Positions 18,772 to 27,122 of a DNA stretch of 64,000 bases are shown here, piece after piece. The first letter of the stretch is position 1. The number at the start of each line of letters is the position of its first letter. The DNA is taken from positions 26,136-90,135 of the forward strand of contig JAICJH010000021.1 of the NCBI GenBank assembly GCA_025928545.1. Direction: 5' to 3'. The position numbers and the translations under genes were made by a program. Source of the stretch: Bryobacteraceae bacterium. Its GTDB lineage: Bacteria; Acidobacteriota; Terriglobia; Bryobacterales; Bryobacteraceae. The notes beneath the pieces are model-generated. The model did not search any database. It worked only from the letters and a program-made list of their open reading frames with translations, and had not been told where the DNA came from.

Positions 18772-20517
18772 TCAGCGAACGATTGCAGCGACCGGTTGCT
18801 TCGCCCGGGCGATTGAAGTCGCGGGCTTCGCGGCAGGAGTCTTGAGTGACGCCTTTGCGACCAGACCGGCACCCGCCGCGGGCGCCTTGCGGCCTGCTTT
18901 CAGACCGGCGGATTTCGATATGGCGGAACTTGCCACGCGTCTCCCGCTCTTTCCCTTCGATTTGGCTGCAACCACCCTAATCGGCTTCGGCGGAGCCTCG
19001 TGATACGCCGCCGGAATCACCAGCCGGTCGCCGGGAGCCAGGTCAGCGCTTTTTTCAAGCCGGTTCGCACTGGCGATCACCGTCGAAGTGGACTTATAAC
19101 GCGTCGCGATGGCTGACAGACTCTCGCCCGCCTCCACCTTATGCAATCGCGCGGTTGCGCGGTTTACAGCGGGAACGGTGGCGAGGCCGGCGATGACATC
19201 CTGCGCCATCCCCTTGGGAACATGCAGGTCATAGCCTTCCGGAGCGGTTCCACGCAGCAAGGCGGGATTCAACTGTTGCAATTCGGGAATGGGCGTCTCG
19301 GTCAGATCGCTGATCAGGCCCAGGTTCACGTTCGAATCGAGAGTGAGCGTCTCATATTCCACTGCACGTTCGGGCGTGATGTCGTAGATCCCGTACTCAG
19401 GCGCGTTCTTCGAGACGATCGTCATGGCCAGAATGATGGGCACGTAGTTGGCGGTCTCGGCCGGAATTACCTTGCGGGCGCGCAGTTCCCAGAAATCGGC
19501 ATAACCCGTCCGTTCCACGGCTTTCTCGATAACGCCCGGTCCGCAGTTATAAGCCGCCATGGCCAGATACCAGTCGTGGAATTCGTTGTACAGATCATGA
19601 AGGTGGTGGGCGGCGGCGCGGGTGGCTTTTTCCGGGTCCAGACGATCGTCTGTCCAGGGCGTCTGCATTAACCCGTATTGATTGCCGCGGAACTTGACGA
19701 ATTGCCACATCCCCTTGGCTGCTGCCACGGAGACGGCGCGAGGCATAAAACCGGATTCGGCCTGGGCGAGACGGATCAGTTCCGGCGGAATACCTTCCTC
19801 GGCGAAGATCTTCGTGATCATCGCGTCGTACTTGCCGGCGCGGATCAGGCCATTCTCAATAGTCCTGTGGCCGCGCCCACTGAAATAGTTCACGTAACCC
19901 AGGACAGCATCATTCACAGTAAGCGGCAGCACGGAAGACGTGTTCTTCAGCTGGGTTTCGACCTTGTCTTTGATCCTGGGGTCCACCGGAAAGGTCATCT
20001 GCAGAATGTCGTCGATCGGAGCTTTGTCAAAGCCAGGCGCTTCATCGGTTACGGCCGCCCCCATTCCCGTCAGATCGTAACGGTTAATGGAATCCACCAT
20101 CTCTTCCAGCGTGTGCTCAAAAAGCGTTCTGTTAGTGGGCGAATCGGATGCCCGCATCATCAGGCCGATGGCGGCGTCGAAATCGGATCGCGCGTGGTCG
20201 AAATCGCTGTTCAGATAGAATCGGCTTCCGGTGCGAAACTTTTCCTCGGCCTGGTGAATCAATATGTCGGACGCATTGGGATGGAAAACCGAGGTTCCCT
20301 GATTTTCCCGGGTAACTTCTGTGAGGTAGGGGATTCGCTCAGTGTCGGCTATATCAGGGGTGATGCCGATAGCTGGAGTGCGAATGACCGCCGGGAGGAA
20401 AGAACTCTGGATACCGGATTGCTGCGGGAAAACAGGAAGGGCTAAAAGGACGGCACAAACACCGACTGCGACAGTGTGGCGCAAGGGGGCTGGAAGTGTT
20501 TTGTGACGCCGGGCCAT
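18772..20517 (-). CDS. mltD: MltD-like membrane-bound lytic transglycosylase with LysM
   Basis: A 581-residue peptidoglycan lytic transglycosylase that cleaves the MurNAc-GlcNAc bond with anhydro-ring formation. An N-terminal export signal (LRHTVAVGVCAVLLALPVFPQQ) and a helical region of about 200 residues lead to the SLT domain (about 235-390). The catalytic Glu lies in IRLAQAESGFMPRAVSVAAAKGMWQF, and AMAAYNCGPGVIEKA is the usual substrate-binding motif. One LysM repeat (HKVEAGESLSAIATRYKSTSTVIASANRL) binds peptidoglycan, and the Lys/Ala-rich tail resembles the neighbouring histone-like repeats. The domain order matches MltD, though MltD often has two LysM repeats. Confidence 0.9.
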   Translation of the reverse strand: MARRHKTLPAPLRHTVAVGVCAVLLALPVFPQQSGIQSSFLPAVIRTPAIGITPDIADTERIPYLTEVTRENQGTSVFHPNASDILIHQAEEKFRTGSRFYLNSDFDHARSDFDAAIGLMMRASDSPTNRTLFEHTLEEMVDSINRYDLTGMGAAVTDEAPGFDKAPIDDILQMTFPVDPRIKDKVETQLKNTSSVLPLTVNDAVLGYVNYFSGRGHRTIENGLIRAGKYDAMITKIFAEEGIPPELIRLAQAESGFMPRAVSVAAAKGMWQFVKFRGNQYGLMQTPWTDDRLDPEKATRAAAHHLHDLYNEFHDWYLAMAAYNCGPGVIEKAVERTGYADFWELRARKVIPAETANYVPIILAMTIVSKNAPEYGIYDITPERAVEYETLTLDSNVNLGLISDLTETPIPELQQLNPALLRGTAPEGYDLHVPKGMAQDVIAGLATVPAVNRATARLHKVEAGESLSAIATRYKSTSTVIASANRLEKSADLAPGDRLVIPAAYHEAPPKPIRVVAAKSKGKSGRRVASSAISKSAGLKAGRKAPAAGAGLVAKASLKTPAAKPATSIARAKQPVAAIVR

Positions 20518-20755
20518 TCAGTCTCCTTCAGGCAGAATTCTAAGTTCCGGGGTACGGGCCTGGTTGGGCCTGACCCGTGTCCAACACTCTCGATTACAGA
20601 CTATCATAGCGGTTTGGCCTGATTCACCCGTCTGTAACCCTGGGCTCCTGCTCGTTATGGGGTTGAGGCTTCGCTCATCCCTTCGAGCCGCATCCTCAAC
20701 GTTCGCAGCTCGGTAAGCGTAGCCGATTCAATAAAAGCTCTTCTCTGCTTCGCGG

Positions 20756-22855
20756 CTATTCATCCTCAGCTTCTTCCTCACCCGTCCGGGCAGCCCTGGC
20801 GGCCGCGACAATCTTTTCAGCCTGGAGCTGGGGAACGTAATCGTAGTGGTCGAATTCCATTGAAAACGATGCCCTGCCCTGCGTCATCGACGTCAGATCA
20901 CTCTGATAAGAAAGCATTTCCGCCATTGGGACGTGCGCTTTCAGAATCTGCGTTGTTCCCTGGGTTTCCATGCCGGAGATGCGTCCGCGCCTGCCGTTCA
21001 GGTCGCCCATCAGATCGCCGGCATACTCCACGGGTGCATGAATCTCGACATTCATGACGGGTTCGAGGAGAGTCGGTTTCGCTGTCGTCATGGCGGCCCG
21101 GAATGCCTTCCTCGCAGCCAGCTTGAAAGCTAGTTCGGAGGAGTCCACATCGTGATAGGATCCGTCGTAAACGGTGACTTTGAAATCCACCATGGGATAG
21201 CCTGCCAGGAAACCGCGCTCCGAGGTTTCCAAAATCCCTTTTTCCACAGCCGGAATATAGTTTTTGGGAATTGAGCCTCCGAACACGGCATTGGCAAATT
21301 CAAAACCGGCGCCACGGGGCAGAGGCTCCATCCGGATCCAGCAATCGCCAAACTGGCCATGCCCGCCAGTTTGTTTCTTGTGCCTGCCCTGCACGTCGGC
21401 ATTGCCGCGAATCGTTTCCCGATAGGGGATTCTCGGCGGCTTCAGAGTGACGTCCACTCCATAGCGTTTCTTCAGGCGGCTGACGGCGATTTCGACGTGC
21501 TGCTGCCCCGTGCCGGCAACCAGGAAGTCCCGCGTCTGGGGATCGCGATAAAACCGCAGCGAAAGATCTTCTTCCAGCAGCTTGTGGAGGGCGTTCCCCA
21601 TGCGGTCTTCATCGTTACGGCTCTTCGCTTCCACGGCGAAAGCAATCGAGGGCTCAGCCAGTTTGACCGCGGGAACAGAAACGGGAGACGACTTATCTGC
21701 CAGCGTATCGCCGGTCAGGGTTTCTTTCAGCTTGGCGACGGCGCCGATATCGCCGGCATGGAGTTCACCCACCGGCAGGATGGTCTTGCCGAGGGGCGCA
21801 CCGATGTGAGCCAGCCGTTCGGCTGATTCGCGCTTGGTGTTCAGCAGTGACGCATCATTCCGCACAACTCCGGACAGCACTTTGAAGAATGAAATGCGCC
21901 CGGCGAAGGGATCGGCAGTGGTCTTGAAAACGTGAGCCGCCACGGGTCCTGCGTCGGAGCAAACCCGTTCGTTTTCCACTCCGTTCAACAGGACTGTCGC
22001 GGCTGGCCGATCCGCCGGCGATGGGAAAGCTTCGACGATGAGATCGAGCAGCCGGTCCGCGCCAATATCGTGCAGTCCGGACATGCAGAGAACCGGGAAG
22101 ACGAGATCCTTGCGCATTTCTTCATCGAGACCCGCAACGATATGTTCTTCGGGCAGCGTGCCGGTGTCGAAGAACTCGGCCATCAGGTCGTCCTTGCCTT
22201 CGGCTACCAGTTCCACCAGTTCCTCATGAGCCGTTTTGGCTGCTTCCGCGTAGGGTGCCGGAATCTCGCCTTCCTTCGATTTGCCGTCGCCGTCGGGCAC
22301 GAAGGTATGGGCCTTCATATGAACCAGATCGATGACCCCGGTGAAATCTTTCTCGGCGCCAAGCGGGAGGTGGATGGGAATCGCGGCGCGGCCGAAGCGC
22401 TCGCGAATGCTCTCCATGGTTCGCTCGAAGCTGGCCCGGTCACGGTCGAGTTTGTTGATTACAATGGCGCGGGGCAGTTCACGCTGATCCGCATAGGCCC
22501 ACATCTTTTCAGTCTGGGCCTGCACACCCGCAACGGCGTCCACCACGATGATGAGACCGTCGGCGGCAACCAGGGTCGCGTTCGCATCGTTGGTGAACAG
22601 ATTGAAGCCGGGGGTGTCGAGAAGATTGATCTTCGTCTTCTTCCATTCGATAGCGGCGATCGAGGTGGAAATTGTCAGCTTGCGCTGGATCTCCTCTTCG
22701 TCATGGTCGGTGATGGTATTTCCCTCATCGACTCGCGTCAGGCGGTTGGTGGCGCCTGCCGCAAAAAGCAGACCGGCCACCACGGAAGTCTTTCCGCAGT
22801 GGCCGTGACCTACAATGCCGACGTTTCTGATGTCCTTCGTCTCGTAAACTTTCAC
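20756..22855 (-). CDS. EF-G-like translational GTPase (FusA paralogue)
   Basis: A 699-residue GTPase of the elongation factor G family. The G1 P-loop is GHGHCGKT at 16-23, G3 is DTPG at 80-83 and G4 is NKLD at 134-137; domains II-V follow. In the main EF-G, G1 reads AHIDAGKT. The GHGHCGKT form, the lack of nearby ribosomal protein or tuf genes, and the acidic tail EEEAEDE mark it as the EF-G2/second-paralogue type, whose role in translocation or ribosome recycling varies between species. GTG start with GGAGGC upstream. Monocistronic. Confidence 0.88.
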   Translation of the reverse strand: MKVYETKDIRNVGIVGHGHCGKTSVVAGLLFAAGATNRLTRVDEGNTITDHDEEEIQRKLTISTSIAAIEWKKTKINLLDTPGFNLFTNDANATLVAADGLIIVVDAVAGVQAQTEKMWAYADQRELPRAIVINKLDRDRASFERTMESIRERFGRAAIPIHLPLGAEKDFTGVIDLVHMKAHTFVPDGDGKSKEGEIPAPYAEAAKTAHEELVELVAEGKDDLMAEFFDTGTLPEEHIVAGLDEEMRKDLVFPVLCMSGLHDIGADRLLDLIVEAFPSPADRPAATVLLNGVENERVCSDAGPVAAHVFKTTADPFAGRISFFKVLSGVVRNDASLLNTKRESAERLAHIGAPLGKTILPVGELHAGDIGAVAKLKETLTGDTLADKSSPVSVPAVKLAEPSIAFAVEAKSRNDEDRMGNALHKLLEEDLSLRFYRDPQTRDFLVAGTGQQHVEIAVSRLKKRYGVDVTLKPPRIPYRETIRGNADVQGRHKKQTGGHGQFGDCWIRMEPLPRGAGFEFANAVFGGSIPKNYIPAVEKGILETSERGFLAGYPMVDFKVTVYDGSYHDVDSSELAFKLAARKAFRAAMTTAKPTLLEPVMNVEIHAPVEYAGDLMGDLNGRRGRISGMETQGTTQILKAHVPMAEMLSYQSDLTSMTQGRASFSMEFDHYDYVPQLQAEKIVAAARAARTGEEEAEDE

Positions 22856-22949
22856 GGAATGCCTCCGTTAAAAACGGATACTATCACACGACTAAACCGG
22901 ATGAGGCGGCCGGTGCATTTCCTCTGTCCCGTGAACATGCGCGGACGCC

Positions 22950-24230
22950 CTACCAGGCTTCGCGATTCGTGATGCTCACCCGGAACATTGGTTTCACCCT
23001 CTCGGTTTCTTCCATCTGATAGGTCTGCTGAGTTTTCGACGGATCGTAGTCCCGCCAGAGCCAGGTAAGCGATTCCGGCAGGTCGAGCGCAGCCTGCGCG
23101 ATTGCGTGCATGCTCACGCCAAAGCGGAAATGAAAATCGTAGCCCTTGAACTTGAGACTGTTGGCCAGTTGAATGTTGTTCAGCGGCCAGCTTCCGGTGG
23201 CGTTTTCCATGTCATCGGATCCGTCCGACAGCCAAACACGCAAATTCTTTTTCGGGTCGCGCCGGACATGTTGCGCGACGATGTAGCCTCCATCCTGATT
23301 CTTTTCCGGATGCCACTGAATGGCCGTGTAGCTGCCGATGTGGGAAAGGACCCGGCTGAACTGCTGCGGGTAATACCAGGCCACGTTCATCGCACAGATT
23401 GCGCCCGACGACGCCCCGCCGATTGCGCGGGAATAGCTGTCCTGCCGGAGCTTATAGGTTTGCTGCACGTCGGCGAGGACTTCGTCGATCAGATACTTTC
23501 CGTAACGATCGGACACCGTATCGTATTCGATGCTCCGCATCATCTGAGCTTCCTGCCCGCCCGTGCCTGGCTGGATCAGAACGTGCACCATGGGCGGAAT
23601 CTTCTTTTGCGCGACCAGGTTATCGGAAACAATCTGCAGCCGAAGGCGCATCAGATCCTGATTCCCGACAATGGTTTCGCCATCCTGCCAGACCATGAGC
23701 GGCGCTCCATTGGCGAGATCGGTACCCGGATTCACGTAGACCCAGTAGTTCGACGACATGCCTGGGTAGACTTTGCTGACCAGAGTTTTCCGTTCGCTCA
23801 GCTTGCCACGCGGGACGCCGGGTTGCGGATAAGAATCCGGATTGTAGCCCGCCACCTGATACCCGCCGATTTCGCGGCCATTGGCGAAATAGTGATACTG
23901 GTGGGTGGTGCCGAGCCGCAGCATTTTCAGCAGATACCAGTAGTTGGTTCCGGCGACGCGCTTCATCGGCACGGCCGGCTCCGCATCAATGACAACGGTG
24001 GCTTCGTTTGGGGTCTCGACGGCGAACAGGAATTCCTGGCCCCAGACGGCCACTCCATCGCGCCCGCTCAGTTCGGGAATCCGGTAGCCTGATGAATCTT
24101 TGCGGGCAAGCAGTTCGGCGAGCTTCGGGGAGTCTGTGCGCGCCGCCTCGATGAGTTCCTGGATGGGATTGACTTGTGCCAACAGAGCGGGCACACAGAG
24201 AACGGCAAGCAGGACAAGTTGGTTGTTCAT
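22950..24230 (-). CDS. Exported esterase of the enterochelin esterase (esterase D) type
   Basis: A 426-residue alpha/beta hydrolase with a signal peptide (NQLVLLAVLCVPALLAQ), an N-terminal immunoglobulin-like/CBM48-type domain (about 60-145; WGQEFLFAVETPNEATVVIDAEP) and an esterase D catalytic domain (about 150-405). The triad is Ser274 in GGASSGA, Asp336 in LSDGSDDME and His375 in GVSMHA. Such proteins cleave siderophore trilactones or feruloyl/acetyl esters on polysaccharide; export favours a carbohydrate or surface ester substrate, as inference. The C-terminus is rather basic. It is alone, with no siderophore genes nearby. Confidence 0.85.
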   Translation of the reverse strand: MNNQLVLLAVLCVPALLAQVNPIQELIEAARTDSPKLAELLARKDSSGYRIPELSGRDGVAVWGQEFLFAVETPNEATVVIDAEPAVPMKRVAGTNYWYLLKMLRLGTTHQYHYFANGREIGGYQVAGYNPDSYPQPGVPRGKLSERKTLVSKVYPGMSSNYWVYVNPGTDLANGAPLMVWQDGETIVGNQDLMRLRLQIVSDNLVAQKKIPPMVHVLIQPGTGGQEAQMMRSIEYDTVSDRYGKYLIDEVLADVQQTYKLRQDSYSRAIGGASSGAICAMNVAWYYPQQFSRVLSHIGSYTAIQWHPEKNQDGGYIVAQHVRRDPKKNLRVWLSDGSDDMENATGSWPLNNIQLANSLKFKGYDFHFRFGVSMHAIAQAALDLPESLTWLWRDYDPSKTQQTYQMEETERVKPMFRVSITNREAW

Positions 24231-24441
24231 TCAGTTCCGGATTGTATCGCGTTTGGCCGCCATTGCCATCCGGCTTGGCGGGGAATACTCCCTGCAAACC
24301 TTACGGAATACCTCCGAAAAAGCTAATGGACAATAGCGTAACGGAATCGAGTATGGCTATGCTGTGGGTTCTACTTCGGTTCCGGCAGAGGCGAAGTTTG
24401 CACGGGGCTTGCGGCTGCGCAAGCGGACTCCACGAGCAAAA

Positions 24442-24462
24442 CCCCGCCAAGTCAGGGCGGGG
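24442..24462 (+). repeat. GC-rich hairpin upstream of the 25-codon ORF
   Basis: CCCCGCC (24442-24448) and GGCGGGG (24456-24462) form a perfect stem over seven bases. It lies 22 bases before the Shine-Dalgarno of the small ORF at 24499 and could shape its leader or end an upstream transcript. Confidence 0.5.
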
Positions 24463-24498
24463 TCTGCAGTAAAGCTGGAGTGGAAAGGAGGAACGCTT

Positions 24499-24576
24499 AT
24501 GTTTCTTCTGTTGTTGTTCGTTAGCTTTGTCAAGAAGCTTCGACGGCTGGGCATCAAAATCGACTTCTGGTTCTGA
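24499..24576 (+). CDS. Candidate 25-residue hydrophobic peptide
   Basis: The frame encodes 25 residues beginning MFLLLLFVSFVKKLRRLGIK and ending IDFWF: a ten-residue hydrophobic stretch, a basic patch KKLRR, then an aromatic end. AAAGGAGG lies 7 bases before the ATG, one of the best Shine-Dalgarno sites in the window. Perfect or near-perfect hairpins lie on both sides. Short, hydrophobic, basic peptides with strong initiation sites can be type I toxins, leader peptides or small membrane regulators; I recognise no named family. Confidence is limited by length alone. Confidence 0.45.
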   Translation: MFLLLLFVSFVKKLRRLGIKIDFWF

Positions 24577-24588
24577 TTCCCGACCGAT

Positions 24589-24618
24589 GGAGGCTGGCGG
24601 TTCGCCCCGCTGGCCTCC
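24589..24618 (+). terminator. Twelve-pair hairpin after the 25-codon ORF
   Basis: GGAGGCTGGCGG pairs fully with CCGCTGGCCTCC, allowing two G-U pairs, over the loop TTCGCC. It starts 13 bases after the stop. No T run follows, so it may be a processing or stability element instead of a classical terminator. Confidence 0.55.
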
Positions 24619-24729
24619 ACAACAACAATCTAACACAATTCAGAGCTTTGGTAACAGCTTCTTTTGGGCTTTTTGGCGACGCTGAGAAGTGCCGAATCGT
24701 CGGCAGGCAGCGCTGAAACTGGAAGAGCG

Positions 24730-25230
24730 TTACCGCGCCCGGAACACTTCAAGCCACTTTGTGTGAGCAATGATGTTGCCCGCCAGCATTCGCTGGAATT
24801 CCCGGATCGAGACGTCGCCGGGCCATGCGGGAGCAGTGTTAAGAGCATAGAAATCAAATGAATAGTGATTGAACGGTCCGGTTCCCGCGCCGGGTCCGAA
24901 AGAGGCGCCGGCCTCGTCACTCTCAGGCAGGAGCTTTGCAGTGCCGGGAAGAACGAACCCGAGCCAGTGGTTGGTGTCGACGTAGTCGTTGCCGACCGGA
25001 CCTTGGTAATAGTGAACGACTACGACGTAGCTCTGAAGCCGGTCGGGCGCGGAGCCTGAGCCGGAACTCCAATGAAAATCGAAAGCGGGGATCGCAGCGC
25101 TGCCGTTTGCCGAAGCGGTCGATGTCACCCAAAACAACGAGCCCGGGGGAACATTTTCGACTGAAGGCTGTGCTGTGATCTGCGCGGAGCCGGCAACCGC
25201 GCAGAACAGGAACAACACCGCTGTTTTCAT
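24730..25230 (-). CDS. Exported PEBP-family (YbhB/YbcL-like) protein, divergent copy
   Basis: A 166-residue exported protein with a clear signal peptide (MKTAVLFLFCAVAGSAQ). It shares the fold markers of its 25304 neighbour: FWVTSTA, FDFHW, a mid-protein H-W pair in NHWLGFVLPGTAKLLPES, FGPGAGTGPFNHYSFDFYALNTAP and a final helix IREFQRMLAGNIIAHTKWLEVF. These place it in the phosphatidylethanolamine-binding/Raf kinase inhibitor-like family. It is shorter and lacks the PDG...G.N.... block. The ATG follows AAGGAG. The function of bacterial secreted PEBP proteins is largely unknown. The two genes lie in the same direction 73 bases apart, so this copy may be co-transcribed. Confidence 0.75.
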   Translation of the reverse strand: MKTAVLFLFCAVAGSAQITAQPSVENVPPGSLFWVTSTASANGSAAIPAFDFHWSSGSGSAPDRLQSYVVVVHYYQGPVGNDYVDTNHWLGFVLPGTAKLLPESDEAGASFGPGAGTGPFNHYSFDFYALNTAPAWPGDVSIREFQRMLAGNIIAHTKWLEVFRAR

Positions 25231-25303
25231 TTGTCCGCTCCTTAGTACGATATATTTAGTACTGTAGCGGAAGCCAAAGCCGGGGTCAAGGCCGATTTCC
25301 GGC

Positions 25304-25939
25304 TCACTGCGGGCCGGAAAATCTACCCACGTAAGCGGCCTTCCCGACTACATGGCCTTCCATCGCCTTCATCAGTTCATCGCGCGTGCAGGTGGCCGGC
25401 AAATCCAGTTTAGTGTCGAGGGCGTAGAACTCGAAGATGTAGTGGTGGATCGGCCCTGCGGGAGCGCCCGGTCCAAAATACGAGCCAGGAGCGCCGTTGC
25501 GGTTGTTGATGCCGGGTCCGTTGATGGTCCCATCCGGCAAAGTTCCGGCGGCGAGACTTTCCGGCAAGCTGGTGGCCGTGCCTGGAATATTAAAAGCCGA
25601 CCAGTGCAGAGTATCCGTTGTCCCTTTGGCCGTCGAATTCTCAACGTCGTGCAGAATCACCGCGTAAGTCTTGAGGGTATTCGGCGCCGCACCGGGGTTT
25701 GTACCCAGGTTCCAGTGAAATTCAAAACCTGGCGACTTGTTGCCGCCCCGGCCGGCATTCTGCATCGGAATTATGCCGCCATCCGGCCATGCCGACGAAG
25801 TGACCCAGAACTGGAGCCGTGGCGCACCGGCGCCGCGTCCCGGTCCACCGCTCGCCGCCGCGGGGGCCTGCGCAAAGACCATGCCGGAACATGCCGTGAA
25901 GACAACTGCCGAGATTAAATGTCGCTGAAATGCTTTCAT
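25304..25939 (-). CDS. Exported PEBP-family (YbhB/YbcL-like) protein
   Basis: A 211-residue secreted PEBP protein. After the signal peptide comes a Gly/Arg/Ala-rich linker (GGPGRGAGAPR near 31-41, NAGRGG near 61-66), then the fold: DTLHWSAFNIPGTATSLPE, PDGTINGPGINNRN, SYFGPGAPAGPIHHYIFEFYALD and the C-terminal helix TRDELMKAMEGHVVGKAAYVGRF. All the usual YbhB ligand-site elements are present, including DxxxWxxxNIP and GPxxP-like. The ATG follows GGGAGG. It heads a tandem pair with the shorter paralogue at 24730. The ligand is unknown; secretion suggests a periplasmic or extracellular small-molecule role. Confidence 0.88.
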   Translation of the reverse strand: MKAFQRHLISAVVFTACSGMVFAQAPAAASGGPGRGAGAPRLQFWVTSSAWPDGGIIPMQNAGRGGNKSPGFEFHWNLGTNPGAAPNTLKTYAVILHDVENSTAKGTTDTLHWSAFNIPGTATSLPESLAAGTLPDGTINGPGINNRNGAPGSYFGPGAPAGPIHHYIFEFYALDTKLDLPATCTRDELMKAMEGHVVGKAAYVGRFSGPQ

Positions 25940-26089
25940 TGTTTACTCCCTCCCGGATAGTTTATATCGGGACCGCGTATCAGGTCTGTTTAGCAGGATG
26001 GGAAACGCTGAAAATCGCTGTTCGTGTGGCGAGATGGCAACCCCGGCACACCGCCGTCATAACGATGCAGTCCACTCGATATAGATCCA

Positions 26090-26103
26090 AAGCAATATTG
26101 CTT
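26090..26103 (+). promoter_or_regulatory. Perfect 14-bp palindrome, probable HigBA operator
   Basis: AAGCAATATTGCTT is a perfect palindrome ending 18 bases before the toxin ATG. The AT-rich stretch TTATATGCTATATT directly follows and probably contains the -10 region. Autorepression by antitoxin binding to such sites is standard for toxin-antitoxin operons; the link here is inference. Confidence 0.65.
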
Positions 26104-26121
26104 ATATGCTATATTACAAGC

Positions 26122-26487
26122 ATGGTGTGGGAAGTCGAATTCACCGATGAGTTCGAGGAATGGTGGCACACCCTGTATGAGTCCGAGCAGGGAAAGGTCG
26201 ACGCGCGTGTCGGCCTGCTGATGGAGCGCGGGCCGAATCTCGGATTTCCATTCAGCTCGCAGGTCAAGGCTTCTTGCTTTCCGGAGATGCGCGAACTTCG
26301 CGCTCAGGCTGGTGGCGATCCTTTGCGGATGCTGTACGCGTTTGATCCGCGCCGAACTGCGATTCTTTTGGTTGCCGGTGATAAGACCGGCGACGATCGA
26401 TGGTACGAAAAGAACGTCCCCGTGGCGGACCGGCTATTCGAACGCCACCTGCGGACAATCGATAAGGAGAGGTCGGAACATGGCTAG
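26122..26487 (+). CDS. higB: RelE/HigB-family toxin
   Basis: A 121-residue mRNA-interferase-type protein of the phage-derived Gp49/HigB branch. The core WEVEFTDEFEEWWHTL, the middle MRELRAQAGGDPLRMLYAFDPRRTAILLVAGDKTGDDRWYEKNVPVADRLFERHL and the closing helix match that family. I start at ATG 26122 because family proteins begin at this point; the longer frame upstream is unlike the family and would swallow the palindrome. There is no Shine-Dalgarno, so translation may be leaderless. It overlaps the antitoxin gene by 8 bases. It is expected to cut ribosome-bound mRNA. Confidence 0.88.
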   Translation: MVWEVEFTDEFEEWWHTLYESEQGKVDARVGLLMERGPNLGFPFSSQVKASCFPEMRELRAQAGGDPLRMLYAFDPRRTAILLVAGDKTGDDRWYEKNVPVADRLFERHLRTIDKERSEHG

Positions 26488-26797
26488 GAATTTCAAGGAA
26501 CTGCGCAATGGGATGTCGGCTGCTGCAAAAGCGGCCAGCGTGAGCGAGCACCGCCGGTTAGTTGAAGAGATGTCGCTTCTCCAACTGCGGAAAGCCCGCG
26601 AGCTCACCCAAACCAAGATCGCCGGTGAGCTGCACATGGGTCAGGGCGATGTGTCGAAGCTGGAACGTCGAACAGATATGTATGTCAGCACGCTCGCCAG
26701 CTACCTTCAGGCAGTAGGGGCCGATCTGGAGATTCGCGCGGTTTTCCCCGATGGGCGCGCTGTTAAAATCACGCAGTTTTCTGAAGAGTCTATTTAG
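26480..26797 (+). CDS. higA: XRE-family HTH antitoxin (HigA-like)
   Basis: A 105-residue antitoxin with an XRE helix-turn-helix: LRKARELTQTKIAGELHMGQGDVSKLERRTDMYVSTLASYLQAVGADLEI. An N-terminal helical extension (FKELRNGMSAAAKAASVSEHRRLVEEM) probably contacts the toxin, and a short beta tail ends RAVKITQFSE. AAGGAGAGG precedes the ATG inside the toxin gene and the reading frames overlap, so the two are translationally coupled in toxin-first order, as in HigBA. It is expected to bind the palindrome at 26090. Confidence 0.9.
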   Translation: MARNFKELRNGMSAAAKAASVSEHRRLVEEMSLLQLRKARELTQTKIAGELHMGQGDVSKLERRTDMYVSTLASYLQAVGADLEIRAVFPDGRAVKITQFSEESI

Positions 26798-27033
26798 CGA
26801 ATCGCAGATCGTAGCCGGTTCAGGAGACGCTTGGGAGAGTCCAGGGCAGGTGCCCTTCACTATAATGAGGCTGATGGGGGATTCCGCAGCACGGTTTTTC
26901 AGCGGTACGCTTATCCGTTCCCGGAGGTGTATGACCATATGACGGCAATGAACTTGCGCCGACTCCCCACAAATTCCCCGACAGTCGGTTGGGGTGACGC
27001 AGTCGTTGGTTCGTAAGTTAGTTTTATCAACAT
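26798..27033. other. Intergenic stretch between higA and tRNA-Leu
   Basis: No convincing gene. A 61-codon open frame (26831-27016 +) contains FRSTVFQRYAYPFPEVYDHM, which looks somewhat protein-like but has no start site of note and no family I know; it may be a decayed gene fragment. The tRNA promoter probably lies at the right-hand end. Confidence 0.4.
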
Positions 27034-27122
27034 GCCCGGGTGGCGAAATCGGCAGACGCAACGGACTTAAAATCCGTTTTTCCGCAAGGAGAGTGTGGGT
27101 TCAATTCCCACCCCGGGCACCA
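27034..27122 (+). tRNA. tRNA-Leu (anticodon TAA)
   Basis: GCCCGGG (27034-27040) pairs with CCCGGGC (27112-27118), followed by discriminator A and an encoded CCA (27120-27122). The anticodon loop reads CTTAAAA, giving TAA. A long variable arm (TTTTTCCGCAAGGAGAGT) is of class II type and GGTTCAATTCC is the T loop. All fit tRNA-Leu(TAA). Confidence 0.95.
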
